Positions 44,980 through 55,091 of a DNA stretch of 64,000 nt are shown piece after piece; positions within the stretch are counted from its first letter, which is position 1, and each line of letters starts with the position of its first letter. The translations under genes and the position numbers were made by a program. Under the pieces are notes generated by a model, which did no database searches, had not been told where the DNA came from, and worked only from the letters and a program-made list of their open reading frames with translations. This stretch comes from Nymphalis io (lineage: Eukaryota; Arthropoda; Insecta; Lepidoptera; Nymphalidae): NCBI RefSeq assembly GCF_905147045.1, contig NC_065906.1:10912001-10976000 (forward strand), in the 5' to 3' direction.

Positions 44980-45118
44980 TGAATTAAGAGTGGACTGGTC
45001 ACATACAGCGGATTGGCCAACGACGCGCAGACAGCCATTATATCGACTTGAATAAGGTGGCCGGACTGTGTACGGACTTTGGTGAAACTTGGTAGAAGGC
45101 TATGTTCAAAGCTGAATA
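44980..45118 (+). mobile_element. Old RTE 3' end remnant
   Basis: TGGACTGGTCACATACAGCG, then ATAAGGTGGCCGGACTG and GGTAGAAGGCTATGTTCAA recall the RTE C-terminal WAGH..., KVAG and EAYVQ segments at nucleotide and partly at protein level. Frames are broken. Confidence 0.6.
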
Positions 45119-46242
45119 GATAAACAAAAATATTACTCTAATAGTTAATGGCAATCAAATTAAAGGTATAGTTAAGAAGAAGTAAGAGAAGAAATCTATA
45201 GACTCGAAGCAACTTCGTCCTAATTTTTTTTCAAAATTTAGACATTCAGAATACTTAGTTGGCTGTATATGGTGGCTTGGGTACATTGCCCCAAAGGCTT
45301 TATCTGACTTTCTCGTATTGCTTGATATACAAATTAACATAACATTTTTCTCTTTATAGTATATCAACATTACAACATTTCAATCACGAAAAAAAATCAA
45401 AAAATAATAATCTGACTTAAAAACTAAACTCTTATTAAATTACGTACTACGCAAGGGTGTTCCTTATAGATAGCTATACAAACAACAACGCAAAGAGAAA
45501 AGGCAGAATAAATTAAATCTATATTTTCGTAAAATAAATATAAAAAAAAGTCCTTTAGAAACATCTTTATCAACGTCAACAAAGCATAAATTATTCGATT
45601 CGGTTGCTTTCACAATATCTGTACGATATTATTATTTTATGCACCCCGATATACTTTTCGCGTTTCATTGAGAAGTATGACATTTATGTCATAGCAATAG
45701 CACTGTTATTGCTATTGCTATGTTAATTATATTACAAGAGGAAGATATTATAATCTCAATCTTAAAGAGGGTCAAAAGGAAAAGCCTTCTGTCAAGAACT
45801 CCTCCCCTACCTATCATGATATAACAGATATTTGTGATACTTATTTATTTATTACTGAGTTGGATTTGGTTTTATTTACGCGAACCGTGGAAACTTTTCG
45901 AGCGATCTTTAAAGAAGATTATATTCACAATGTTATCCACTGAGAAATATTATGTGATCAAGCGTCATAAATACTTAACTAAGATGTTAATTCATTTGTT
46001 CCAGTTATTAGACACATCCTCCAAACCAAATAATAGCAATACAAAATATCATTGCCTAACGGAATAATAGACGAGTATGATATGATTATTATACTCGTCA
46101 TAGGTAAAAATATATGTATGTATATAATACTGATTATTTTGATAAAAATTTGAAAATCATTGTATAAACAAAAGAAATTTAAACGAAACATAAAACAAGA
46201 TTCGATTTTCACTAATTAAAAGCATCCTCCCTTTGGATAAGC
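45119..46242. other. AT-rich spacer
   Basis: No gene recognised. Contains a 13-bp-arm perfect palindrome CATAGCAATAGCA at 45690-45722 and a 9-bp-arm dyad GACGAGTAT near 46070-46100. Confidence 0.4.
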
Positions 46243-46459
46243 AGCAATTTATTGTTGCGTTCCGGTTTAAAAGTTGAGTGTACCAATGTAACTACAGGCA
46301 CAAGGGACATAATATCTCAGTTCCCAAGGTTGGTAACGCATTGGCGAGGTAAGGATTTGTAATTGCTTATTATTTCTTACCTCGCCAATGTCTATGGGCG
46401 GTGGTGGCCACTTACCATCAGATGGCCCATTTACTCGTACACCTGTATAAAAAAAAGTT
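46243..46459 (+). mobile_element. SINE-A copy with a rewritten internal palindrome
   Basis: Runs from ATTGTTGCGTTCCGGTTTAA to the TGTATAAAAAAAA tail. Where other copies have the imperfect pair CATTGGCGATGTAAG / CTTACAATGCCAATG, this one has an exact pair: CATTGGCGAGGTAAG (46339-46353) and CTTACCTCGCCAATG (46376-46390). Confidence 0.85.
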
Positions 46460-47374
46460 TTCGATTCTATAACAAAATAAGACAGATAATTATATGAAGA
46501 AATACATTAAGGCCTGTATTTATTATTGATAGACGAGGCATATTACTCTATAGGAGATTAATTATAAGAAAATAGCTCATTTATTTTAATATATAGAATT
46601 AACCGCCTGCCGTTGTATATACCACTTTTTTGATGAAGAAAGAGTCACTACTGAGTTTCTAGGCGGTTCTCGGTAAGGTCTAATACTTGAATCTCTATTT
46701 ATAAGCTTCAAAAATGAAGAGTAGGTTTTTGTTCAGTTTTAGTGGTACATTTACAGGGAAGGCCAGACTTTAAACAAGTAGCATACATATTACTTACTTA
46801 CTCTCTAACAGTTCTTATCTCTTAGTGGAAGATCTTTTACCATGTAAGACATAAATTTTCACTTAAGTGGGTGTAAATGTAACAATCTGTTATTGTCCCC
46901 TTACTGAGTGACTTCGGTCATTATGGAGAAAAGATTACAGAAACCTTCTAAAATAAGACTTATTCTTCATATTATGCGCTAAATCGTGGGATTATAAGTT
47001 CTTAGGTACTCCAGTTTTTTCTCATTTATAACGACCTAAATAATCTTCTTGTATAGTTTTATAAAAATAATAACGATGTTTTTTTTTTATAAAAATTATT
47101 AATCAAAGTAGTTATATATTTATTTCTGAACAAACTTAAGCTGAATTTCTGAAAATTCTTAATCCGAATAGCTCTTACGTTCCTTGGCACTAACCTAAAA
47201 TTATTTAAATAGTTCTAAACGCTTGTATAAAGTATTCGTAGTTTCTTAGATAAAGTATATTTTCTTTATGATTTGATTGTTATAATAGTTTTTTGATATT
47301 ATTATCAATAACAATGCACACTGTTTCTTTGTATGGTAATCGAAAGCAACATTTTTGGTAATACCAACTACTGA
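46460..47374. other. AT-rich spacer
   Basis: No gene or recognised repeat. Confidence 0.4.
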
Positions 47375-47692
47375 TATCCGAGATGGCCCAATGGTTAAAA
47401 CGCGTGAATCTTAACCAATGATTGTATTTACAAACTCGGGCAAACACCACGAAATTGTCATGTGCTTAATTTGTGTTCATATTTCATCTCGTGCTTGACG
47501 GTGAAGAAGACTTGATCGTGAGGAAACCTGCATGTGTCTAATTTCACTAAAATTCTCTCACATGTGTATTCCACCAAGCCTCATTGGAGCAGCGTGGTGG
47601 AATAAGCTCCAAACATCCTTCTCAAAAAAAAAAGGAGAGGGAGCTTTAGTCCAGCAGTGGGACATTTAGAGAATGTTACTATTATTACTACA
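47375..47692 (+). mobile_element. SINE-B copy, full length, moderately diverged
   Basis: Head CCGAGATGGCCCAATGGTTA (A box altered), B-box region ACAAACTCGGGCAAAC (altered), the complete body, and tail CCAGCAGTGGGACATTTAGA with (TTA)n. Both pol III boxes carry changes, so it is probably silent. Confidence 0.92.
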
Positions 47693-47844
47693 CCATCTAC
47701 TGAAAACGACTCATGCGAAAATTACAGGATGGATTCAAGTTAGATCACCAAAGTTTAATTTCAAACAATACAATGATATCCTCTTAACCTATTTGAATCG
47801 TATTTGCCAATCTCAATGGAACATAACTTTACTCAGGCCATATA

Positions 47845-48115
47845 TAGTGAACAAGTTTGTGCACAAATACAGTTGAACTTTCTTTTCTCTCATTCTAATA
47901 ATCCGTTCGGAAATCCGACATGACCAGAGCTTATATGCAGGATCAACGGCATTACGTACATTTCCAAGGACGAAATAATCAATTCAGCCAAATTTCAACT
48001 CCAGATCATCACTAAAAGAGGTATTTGATAAAAAAAACACTTTTCAATAAGTTTTTAATGATCGACCCGGTTTTGACCTGAGGCCTCGGAATCTGCTAGC
48101 AGCTAGTAACGATAC
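47845..48115 (-). mobile_element. SINE-C copy, diverged
   Basis: TTTGTGCACAAATACAGTTG, TCATTCTAATAATCCGTTCG, GGCATTACGTACATTTCCAA and TTTTTAATGATCGACCCGG are SINE-C blocks in reverse, ending near the head at about 48110. Confidence 0.65.
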
Positions 48116-48644
48116 AGAATCTTGAGCAATTTAGGAGTTTAATATAGGAGTAAATGTTCAATATATTTATCTTCTGTATTAAAATAAAAAAATAAAAACA
48201 AATCAAAATAAGCTTCAAGTGCCTAACGTATACTTTTAAAGCGTCATTTTATAACTTCTCAATCTTAAAGCTATCAAATAATGATAACGAGTTTCATTCA
48301 GAAGATTGGTCCCTAAAGTAAATGTAACTATATCTAAATAACAAAGTGAAAGTAGTCCTAACCTTCCACCTATTTTTGTATACACGGCGCCAAGTTTATA
48401 CGGTATATTACTTCTTCGAAGGGTTCGATCCAATATTATAATAATACATAATTCCACCTAATTTACTACGATCGGTATTCGTATATGCCGTAAATATAAC
48501 TAGAGCTATAAAGATCGTGTAAATATAGACTAGGGGCCGACTGTGCTTTGATCAGTATTAATTGTCATCGCTCATTCATCTCATTGCGAGGAATTAATAT
48601 GGCTTTAGGTGATGATATGCAGATTGTAAATTATGTTTTTTTTT
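48116..48644. other. AT-rich spacer
   Basis: No gene recognised. Confidence 0.4.
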
Positions 48645-48705
48645 CAGCCTTTTGCCGTCCACTGCTGGACGAAAGCCTCCCCCATAGAACGCCAATTTTT
48701 TTTAG
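48645..48705 (-). mobile_element. RTE 3' end scrap
   Basis: GCCGTCCACTGCTGGACGAA followed by AGCCTCCCCCATAGAACGCC resembles the reverse of an RTE 3' end (CAGCAGTGGAC preceded by a GGGGGAGGC-type segment). Confidence 0.55.
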
Positions 48706-48876
48706 TTGTCTTTCTAAATTATGTTATTATATATAAATAATTATTACATGTTTTTTTTTTATTCATAGAAAGAGAAAATATTAAACAAATTCGTATTTTA
48801 TATTGCTATAATTGTATTGTGTTTTTTTTACAGTAACTTAAGCTTGCCATTTTATTTTAACCAGTTCTGCCTTTTT

Positions 48877-48955
48877 ATTTAAAATAGGTTGGCGGGTGGG
48901 CATTGGGCCACCTGGTAAGTGCTCACCACCGCACAAAGCCCTACCACCAAGCAAA
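48877..48955 (-). mobile_element. SINE-A copy reduced to its two ends
   Basis: AAAATAGGTTGGCGGGTGGG, GGGCCACCTGGTAAGTGCTC joined directly to GCACAAAGCCCTACCACCAA. About 200 internal bases are missing. Confidence 0.75.
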
Positions 48956-49387
48956 AGTTGTAATCAATTCAAGTCCATGATTACACAATAGGCTCCTAAA
49001 CTACATTCGTAGTTTTATCATAAAAGGGCAACCATGCTACATTACCGGTTAATATCTGTCAGGTCCTGTCGTGAGGTGCGATTTTATAATTACGCCCCCA
49101 AGCGTCGACGGCTAATGATAACAGCATTAACTTATTATCTGGTTTAAGAAAAACACATCGTAAAATATTAATACAACAGGTAAATTGAACTTATCTTTTT
49201 TTACCTTGGTATATTGGTATTATATTTTTAAGCCACCTTGTTTATTTTGATAAAATCTTAATAGTAGGGGATTCAATGAGTTGTTGGTTGTTTGATAAAA
49301 TCAATTTAATATATTTTTTTAACTTTTTAATGTATTATAAAGGTAACTTACAAAACAATTTTAGTTATTAAACGCTCTGAAACGTAA
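48956..49387. other. AT-rich spacer
   Basis: No gene. A GC-richer patch at 49060-49115 (CCCCCAAGCGTCGACGGC) is unassigned. Confidence 0.35.
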
Positions 49388-49598
49388 CTATATATTCCAC
49401 TGCTGAGATATTGGGGACTGCTGGTTTTTGAGGATAAAGTTTTGGCTTATTCCACCATGCTGTTCCAATTCGGGTTGGGGGATACACATGTGATAGATTC
49501 ATCCGACACATGCATGTTTAAGCACAATATTTCCTTCACTGCCAAGCACTATGAATTACAAGCACATGCAAATTAAGTAGTACTTGCACGGGTTTGAA
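49388..49598 (-). mobile_element. SINE-B copy, old, head missing
   Basis: TATTCCACTGCTGAGATATT, TATTCCACCATGCTGTTCCA, CGACACATGCATGTTTAAGC and AGTACTTGCACGGGTTTGAA in reverse SINE-B order; it stops at the B box and abuts SINE-D. Confidence 0.8.
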
Positions 49599-49604
49599 GA
49601 CATA

Positions 49605-49877
49605 TCTATATATATATCCTAGGACATTTTTCAGACACGGCCATCTGATCCCAAATTAAGCTTGTACAGAGCTTGTGCTATGGAAACCAGACAACTGATA
49701 TACTACGTATACTATTTTTCTTTTTGTAAATACATACTTATATAGATAATTACACCCCGACTCAGGACAAACAGACATGTTCATGCACACAAATATCTGT
49801 CCTGGGTGGGAATCGAACCCACAACCTTCGGGGTGAAAGGCAAGCGTCCACCAACCACGCCAACCGGCTCGTCAAAT
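49605..49877 (-). mobile_element. SINE-D copy, near full length
   Basis: In reverse it reads GCCGGTTGGCGTGGTTGG, GCCTTTCACCCCGAAGG, then GTGGGTTCGATTCCCACCC, a strong B box, and a body ending GGATCAGATGGCCGTGTCTG and TGTCCTAGGATAT. The head resembles a tRNA-Glu-like fold (anticodon loop CTTTCAC). It is tail-to-body homologous to 54198-54436. Confidence 0.85.
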
Positions 49878-49995
49878 GTGTGGTTTTAGCCGCTAAGGTG
49901 ATTCGGTCTTATAAAATGAGATTTACTACAGTAATACATTAAATAATGAAGAATTCCAACAATTGTCTTAGTTGCAAAAACTTGGAAATCTTTGA

Positions 49996-50199
49996 AATGA
50001 AGGGAGAATATTCAATGATGACCCAATCAAGAAAGTCCTCGTAATGCTCACTCAAAGGGGAATTAGTGCAGACTCGAAATTTCAAATGGAAAAACTTTGG
50101 ACGCCACCGAGGGACATACTCGGATTAATTAAAGACAAATGTAATCCCTCTAAGAGAAATTTTCATTACCCTATTTTTTTAGCACCGTATCGTTTCTAA
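49996..50199 (+). pseudogene. Protein-like open stretch, unidentified
   Basis: 67 codons open from just after a TGA (49993-49995) to a TAA. It reads GRIFNDDPIKKVLVMLTQRG and, further on, MEKLWTPPRDILGLIKDKCN, more like a real protein than AT-rich noise. The same frame is open upstream of the TGA for seven codons, back to a possible acceptor (TTGTCTTAG, 49965-49973). It may be a broken exon or a remnant of an unknown mobile-element protein. Confidence 0.28.
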
Positions 50200-50604
50200 A
50201 AGTTAAATTATAAATAAAATTTATTCGTAACAAAAATAAGTTGTTTGTCATTTTGATTTTATTAATTTTTTCTTTATATTAAAATTCTGAAATAATGATA
50301 TGATGATAATGATAATTAATTCTGTATGAATTTCTATTATAACTTTATACAATCGTCGCCTTTATGTTATGTTCTGGCTCTACTGGATTTATGCGATAAT
50401 TCTACTATGTTTACTTTAAATTTGGATTATATTATGTATATGTTTGCCTTTGGAATACATACTTTAATTAGGAGATTAATTAAAATTTCACGCAATATGA
50501 TCAAATTAATGAATAATTAAGTATACAATCATTAAAATGTTAATTCTATTTGATACGATTATTAATTTTACATTTTAATTCTTTTAATAACGAAATAAAT
50601 AATT

Positions 50605-50748
50605 CCAAACTGCTAAATTTCCCACTGTTCGGCTAAATTTTTTCCAAATGTGGGTTCCTGGATACACATGTGGCAAATCATTGGACCTACATTGGTTCCA
50701 ACATGGTGTTTTCTTTTAATCGCCAAAACTAACATTTTCATTTACGAT
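50605..50748 (-). mobile_element. SINE-B fragment, very old
   Basis: ATTTCCCACTGTTCGGCTAA, GGGTTCCTGGATACACATGT and ATGGTGTTTTCTTTTAATCG follow SINE-B in reverse with many deletions. Confidence 0.6.
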
Positions 50749-51115
50749 TCATGTGTTATGGCCACTCAGCTCTTGGTTACAAGCGTCCAAGAGTATTCCA
50801 TCTCTTTTATATCTCAATGGTAAAACGCATATATGCGTTTCCCCCACATAAAGTGGGGGCGCATACATTCGTCGCCGCCGAGGATACGCCAAAATATACA
50901 GTAAAAACCACCCGTTAGCGGTCCGACCCTTCAAAGGGCGTCATGTAAACGTTTGCGCTGACCATGCATGTTGGCCCGCCTCTACGAGCCTAAAATTCCT
51001 AGGGGGTGCCCGAGATACAGAGAAAACCCCCTCTAGCCCTCGTGACACGGCGTGGGGAGATGGGTTGCAAAGCGCCACCGCCTTCTCTCCGATCTCATCT
51101 CATCAACCTAATACA
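50749..51115 (-). repeat. GC-rich non-LTR-like 3' region, unassigned
   Basis: A 360-base GC-rich block in AT-rich DNA. Reverse-strand phrases such as GGCGTATCCTCGGCGGCGAC, CGCTAACGGGTGGTTTTTAC and GGCTCGTAGAGGCGGGCCAA resemble 3' regions of R1/Jockey-type elements of Lepidoptera. No coding motif is visible, so the class is a guess. It also contains a perfect short hairpin with GCATATATGC, and CCCCCAC/GTGGGGG near 50842-50868. Confidence 0.4.
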
Positions 51116-52024
51116 AGTACGTTTTACCAAATCGGTTAACATTGATAATTACAGTTCCACTTCTTGAATGGTTATGTTATTTAGCTTAGTTATTTATAAC
51201 TTTACTCAACAATAATTCATCATCACTCGCACTCATCCATCAATACCAGACGATAATATTTATACGTTGCATGCTTATACTATTTCGTTTACCAATCGCA
51301 TTCAGTTTAGTCATATTATGTGCGTCTGTGTGTACTTTTAATAAGTGTGCCAATATTATTTAATTTCCGGTTACTGTATTCAAGCAACGATTTTTTGCTT
51401 TTGCTTACGAATGATAGAAACGTATAATACATTTTCATTTCAGACAATTTATAGTCCATATTATGATTTTATTTTCAATGAAAAGGCTATGCTTATGTTA
51501 GTAATTATAAATGTAATCTTAACTAATTAAAAACTTATCGCTATCTTACAATGCTCATAGTTGCTGCAACTCAATAGCCAGCCCATCACGCATGGCAGAT
51601 AACCTTTTTGTTCATTTTATTAGCTTTACATAATTTTTTTATTAGTATTTTAAGAAAAATATTTTAACAAAACACAAACATCAATTATCTCGGCTCGCTT
51701 TTTTAATACAAAGATTTTTGGTTTTAATCCTTATAAGAGATAAAAAGGCGATGATTAATTTACTAGAAATAAATGACTCTGGCAGCTTAATATTTTCTCC
51801 AAGGTACGGTGTGGGAAAAAAATTCACGTTTCAAGCAATTAAGGTTTATTATTTTGTTATAAATTAAATGTTTTTTTTTTTTATTATTTAAAAATACGGA
51901 AACAGTGAGACCAGTGGACCATTACATGTGGAGTCATACAAATTAAGCCCTTGAATATAATTCATTCCTTACACTGACAATACAATTTAAGCAATGGAAT
52001 ATAAGACTAGTTTATAAGAAAGTA
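51116..52024. other. AT-rich spacer
   Basis: No gene recognised. Confidence 0.4.
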
Positions 52025-52237
52025 TTTTTTTATTTAAAATAGGTTGGCAGACCGACAAATGGGCCATCTGATGGTAAGTGGTCACAAGATTTCGAGGCCC
52101 TTGTGTCTGTATTTGAACTAACTCTTCAAATGAAAGCCCAATAATCCAGGTATATTTTGCTGTTTGGTGGCTGAATATGACATAAGCTATTTTGTTGCTA
52201 TTTAGGGTTCGTTTGAACAAAGGCATACCACCAAGTT
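52025..52237 (-). mobile_element. SINE-A copy, diverged
   Basis: TTTAAAATAGGTTGGCAGAC, AAATGGGCCATCTGATGGTA, GGCCCTTGTGTCTGTATTTG, and a head ending GGCATACCACCAAG; the CATCGCCAATG block is missing. Confidence 0.75.
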
Positions 52238-52726
52238 AAATAGTTATAGCCTTTGCCTTGTCTATAATTATTTATAACGTAAAAATCGTTTTTTTTTTTT
52301 AATTATTTAAAAAAAAACGAAAGCCGCGTTTCCTAAATAAATATATAAAAGGTAAACGACAATTATACAATTTTACTAAGCGCAAATAAAACGAATATTT
52401 TTTTAATGTTAGCACTACAAGTTAAAATTGAAGGTACTTTAACAGGAACAAAGTAGCCGAAAACATTGCCGGACAACTTCCTGAGAGGAAACCGGATGTA
52501 CTCGCCCATTCGGAAAAACTACAAGGACTTAAAGAGGTCTTGACAAGAAGCAAAGTGAAGAACATAATCCTTTGAGTATAAAAGAGATAAGTACCTTAAA
52601 CTGATATAATTTTCTATTTTATATACTGCCTTTGTATTTATACCAATTATTTCATCGGTATAGCGTATAGGTGTAATTATATTTCCGTATGTATGAATAT
52701 ATTCATGTATTATTTGGTGATACAGC
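52238..52726. other. AT-rich spacer holding a coding-like run
   Basis: AT-rich except for the coding-like stretch at 52432-52575. Confidence 0.4.
52432..52575 (+). CDS. Candidate terminal coding exon, unidentified
   Basis: 47 codons open to a TGA, notably less AT-rich than the flanks. A possible 3' splice site (CTTTAACAG, AG at 52444-52445) lies just inside the open run. The translation RNKVAENIAGQLPERKPDVL continues HSEKLQGLKEVLTRSKVKNI and looks like ordinary soluble protein. I do not recognise a family. The polypyrimidine tract is weak, and no AATAAA lies close downstream. It could equally be a relic of a transposon-encoded protein. Confidence 0.3.
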   Translation, partial: RYFNRNKVAENIAGQLPERKPDVLAHSEKLQGLKEVLTRSKVKNIIL

Positions 52727-52918
52727 TGTGTGCAAGGGTAGGTTAGGTGGGATCACTTTCAGTTTGTGTGCCAGTTGGAAGGGTGAGTTAACCAGTGTAG
52801 CTACAGATATAAGGGACATTAATTTCATTTTTACAAAGCGCCAACACCGTTAGGTAGAGGAGACCATTTACCGTCACGTGGCCCATTTTTCTTTCCGCCT
52901 AACTTTATTATAAAAATA
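52727..52918 (+). mobile_element. SINE-A copy, old
   Basis: GTGTGCAAGGGTAGGTTAGG, AGTTGGAAGGGTGAGTTAAC, then AGACCATTTACCGTCACGTG and a short A tail; it is followed immediately by SINE-C. Confidence 0.75.
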
Positions 52919-52920
52919 AC

Positions 52921-53275
52921 TGCCTCGTTGGTCTACTGGCTTGATGTAAGGCCGCAGACCCGGAGGTCTTGGGTTCAATTCCCAGGTCGGGTCAGTAAAA
53001 AGTTATTGAGTTTTTCTGCCAGAAAATTCTCAGTAGCAGCCCAAAGAGTGTGTACACTTCTGTGCCTCGGAAAGCACGTAAAGCCGTTGGTCCTGCGCCT
53101 GAACTCTTTCCGGTCGTATCAGATTGCCATCCCATCAGATTATGAAGTTAGCGAATAGAGAGTGCACCTATATTTGCGCACACAGTTATATCTCCTGCGC
53201 AATTGGCTAATCTCTCTTGAGATTGGCCGCCGTGGCCGAAATCGGTCTGGAGGACATTATTATTATCATTATAAA
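52921..53275 (+). mobile_element. SINE-C copy, full length
   Basis: tRNA-like head GCCTCGTTGGTCTACTGG (A box) and CTTGGGTTCAATTCCCAGGT (B box), then AATAAAAAG-like text, GTGCCTCGGAAAGCACGTAA, CCCATCAGATTATGAAGTTA, GCCGTGGCCGAAATCGGTCT and a (TTA)n tail. It sits directly after a SINE-A tail, suggesting A-rich ends serve as insertion sites. Confidence 0.9.
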
Positions 53276-53364
53276 AAATATGTATGTATATTTCTATGTC
53301 TCAGCATATAGTTTTTCTCTTAGATTTATTTATTTTTACTTCGGTTGGCCTTTTGTACCATATA

Positions 53365-53560
53365 GATTACTAGATTCCACCCACGGCTTTGCCGGTGTGA
53401 GAGGGGGAGGAGGGTGTTAGGTAAACTATGTCCTATTTAGTAACCCTTAAAACTTGTATGCAAAAATTCATAATGATCGGTTCAGTAATTAAAACGTGAA
53501 ATCGCAACAAACAAACAGGTACACAAAATTTCTTTCGTATTAATAAGATTAGTAAGAATA
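53365..53560 (+). repeat. Common lepidopteran repeat of uncertain class
   Basis: ATTCCACCCACGGCTTTGCC at one end, ATGATCGGTTCAGTAATTAA in the middle and TATTAATAAGATTAGTAAGA at the other end match a widespread lepidopteran repeat recalled from many genomes (the CCCGCGGCTTCGCC ... AATATTAGTA type). Confidence 0.5.
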
Positions 53561-54197
53561 TGTTGTGCAATAAACAATAAACAAAAAAAAATTGAAATTG
53601 GTGTGTTGCATTGCAATAATTCCCATTTGTCAGCCTGCCTACCTAATTTATATTATGTCAAGTAGTATTACGTCAACGAAAGTACACGAGATAATTATCA
53701 TTTACGAGTATCGACATGTCATTTATAGGGCGCTACAAAGCTCATGAACAACTCGGTCTATACAGTTTTTAAACTATAAGGAAAACGACCTAACCTTGCA
53801 CCTGATGCTACGTCTTCGTCCCACATACGTATGAACTTTGGCACTTTAAGAAGTATGAGCCAATCTTTACACCGTGAATTGATTCGCACACCTGATATTT
53901 TGAACTATTATTACAAATGCTATTTAAGTCCTACCTGAAAAATATTCCCCTAAATACAGTATTTTTTTAATTCATGTATTTTAATATGCTTGCGGCTTTG
54001 CTAGCCTTTGTGGAGTCCCCTCCCCCTCTCGAACACTGTTGAATACCCTATGTCCTTGGTTTTTTATTTTACTTCTTATCACAATTATTACAGGACAATC
54101 CTAATACAATAGTGTAGTCTCATAAATGACAAAAATCAGTCAGGAAAAAGTCTTATAATTTAATAACATTGACATACAATCAAATATCCATAATTTG
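53561..54197. other. AT-rich spacer
   Basis: No gene. GCTTGCGGCTTTGCTAGCC followed by CCCCTCCCCCTCTCGAACAC near 53990-54045 may be another scrap of the 53365-type repeat. Confidence 0.35.
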
Positions 54198-54436
54198 ACG
54201 GGCCGCTTCGCGTGGTTGGCTTTCACGCCGAAGGTTATGGATTCGATTCCCACCCAGGATTGATATTTATGTGCATGAACATGTTTGTTTGTCCTGAGTC
54301 TGGGCGTAATTATCTATGTAAGTATATAATTACAAAAGAAAAGTAGTACATGTAATATATCAGTTGTCTGGTTTCCATAGTACAAGCACTGTTTAGTTTG
54401 GGATCAGATGACCGTGTGTGAATAATGTCCCAGGAT
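54198..54436 (+). mobile_element. SINE-D copy
   Basis: Head CGGGCCGCTTCGCGTGGTTG and GCTTTCACGCCGAAGGTTAT, B box GGATTCGATTCCCACCCAG, then a body (TGCATGAACATGTTTGTTTG) ending GGGATCAGATGACCGTGTGT and TGTCCCAGGATA. It has the same layout as 49605-49877, which defines the family. Confidence 0.88.
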
Positions 54437-55081
54437 ACTATTTTAAAGCAACGAACACAAAAAAACAACATATTTAATTTGCACTACTTATCATTGTATA
54501 CTTCAACTTTTAATTGTGCTATCCATAACTCGAACAAGAATAAAAAGTTTCTGGAAGTAGATTATTATAAATTAACAAGCATTGGACATGAACTCGAGTC
54601 CCAAGAAGCAATAAGAATATGCTGGGCAACTCAATCCGCAGAATTAGCTAAGTTATAATGGGAAACCGCATTAGTTTCCTGGAACTAGTTTAGCGAAACT
54701 ATTCGCTTATTCAATACTAAATTTACCATCGCAATAAATATTTTGTAAATAATGTCCACGATATTTATGATCGTTAGCATGTTTGCAATCAAACCCAATT
54801 TCACTCATCTTGACTCGTAAAATTGTGATATATTTTGGTCATCCATCGAGCAGTTCAAACAGTATAGTGTAATCCAATAGCAGGAATAGAAAATATAAAC
54901 ATAGATTTATATATTCCACGCGATTTGCTAATAGCTCTGCTATGTTATCCACTACAAACAGTTATTGATTATAATACACTATTTTACTTAACGTTTTATA
55001 TGTTCATTTTAATTTCCTTCCTTTTCACGAATCCATAATGAATACAATCTTTATTCATTCATACCGTATTTAGATTTCGAC
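54437..55081. other. AT-rich spacer
   Basis: An open frame ending at about 54658 includes TSIGHELESQEAIRICWATQ. It has no recognised family and is treated as unproven. Confidence 0.3.
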
Positions 55082-55091
55082 CAATGACAAA

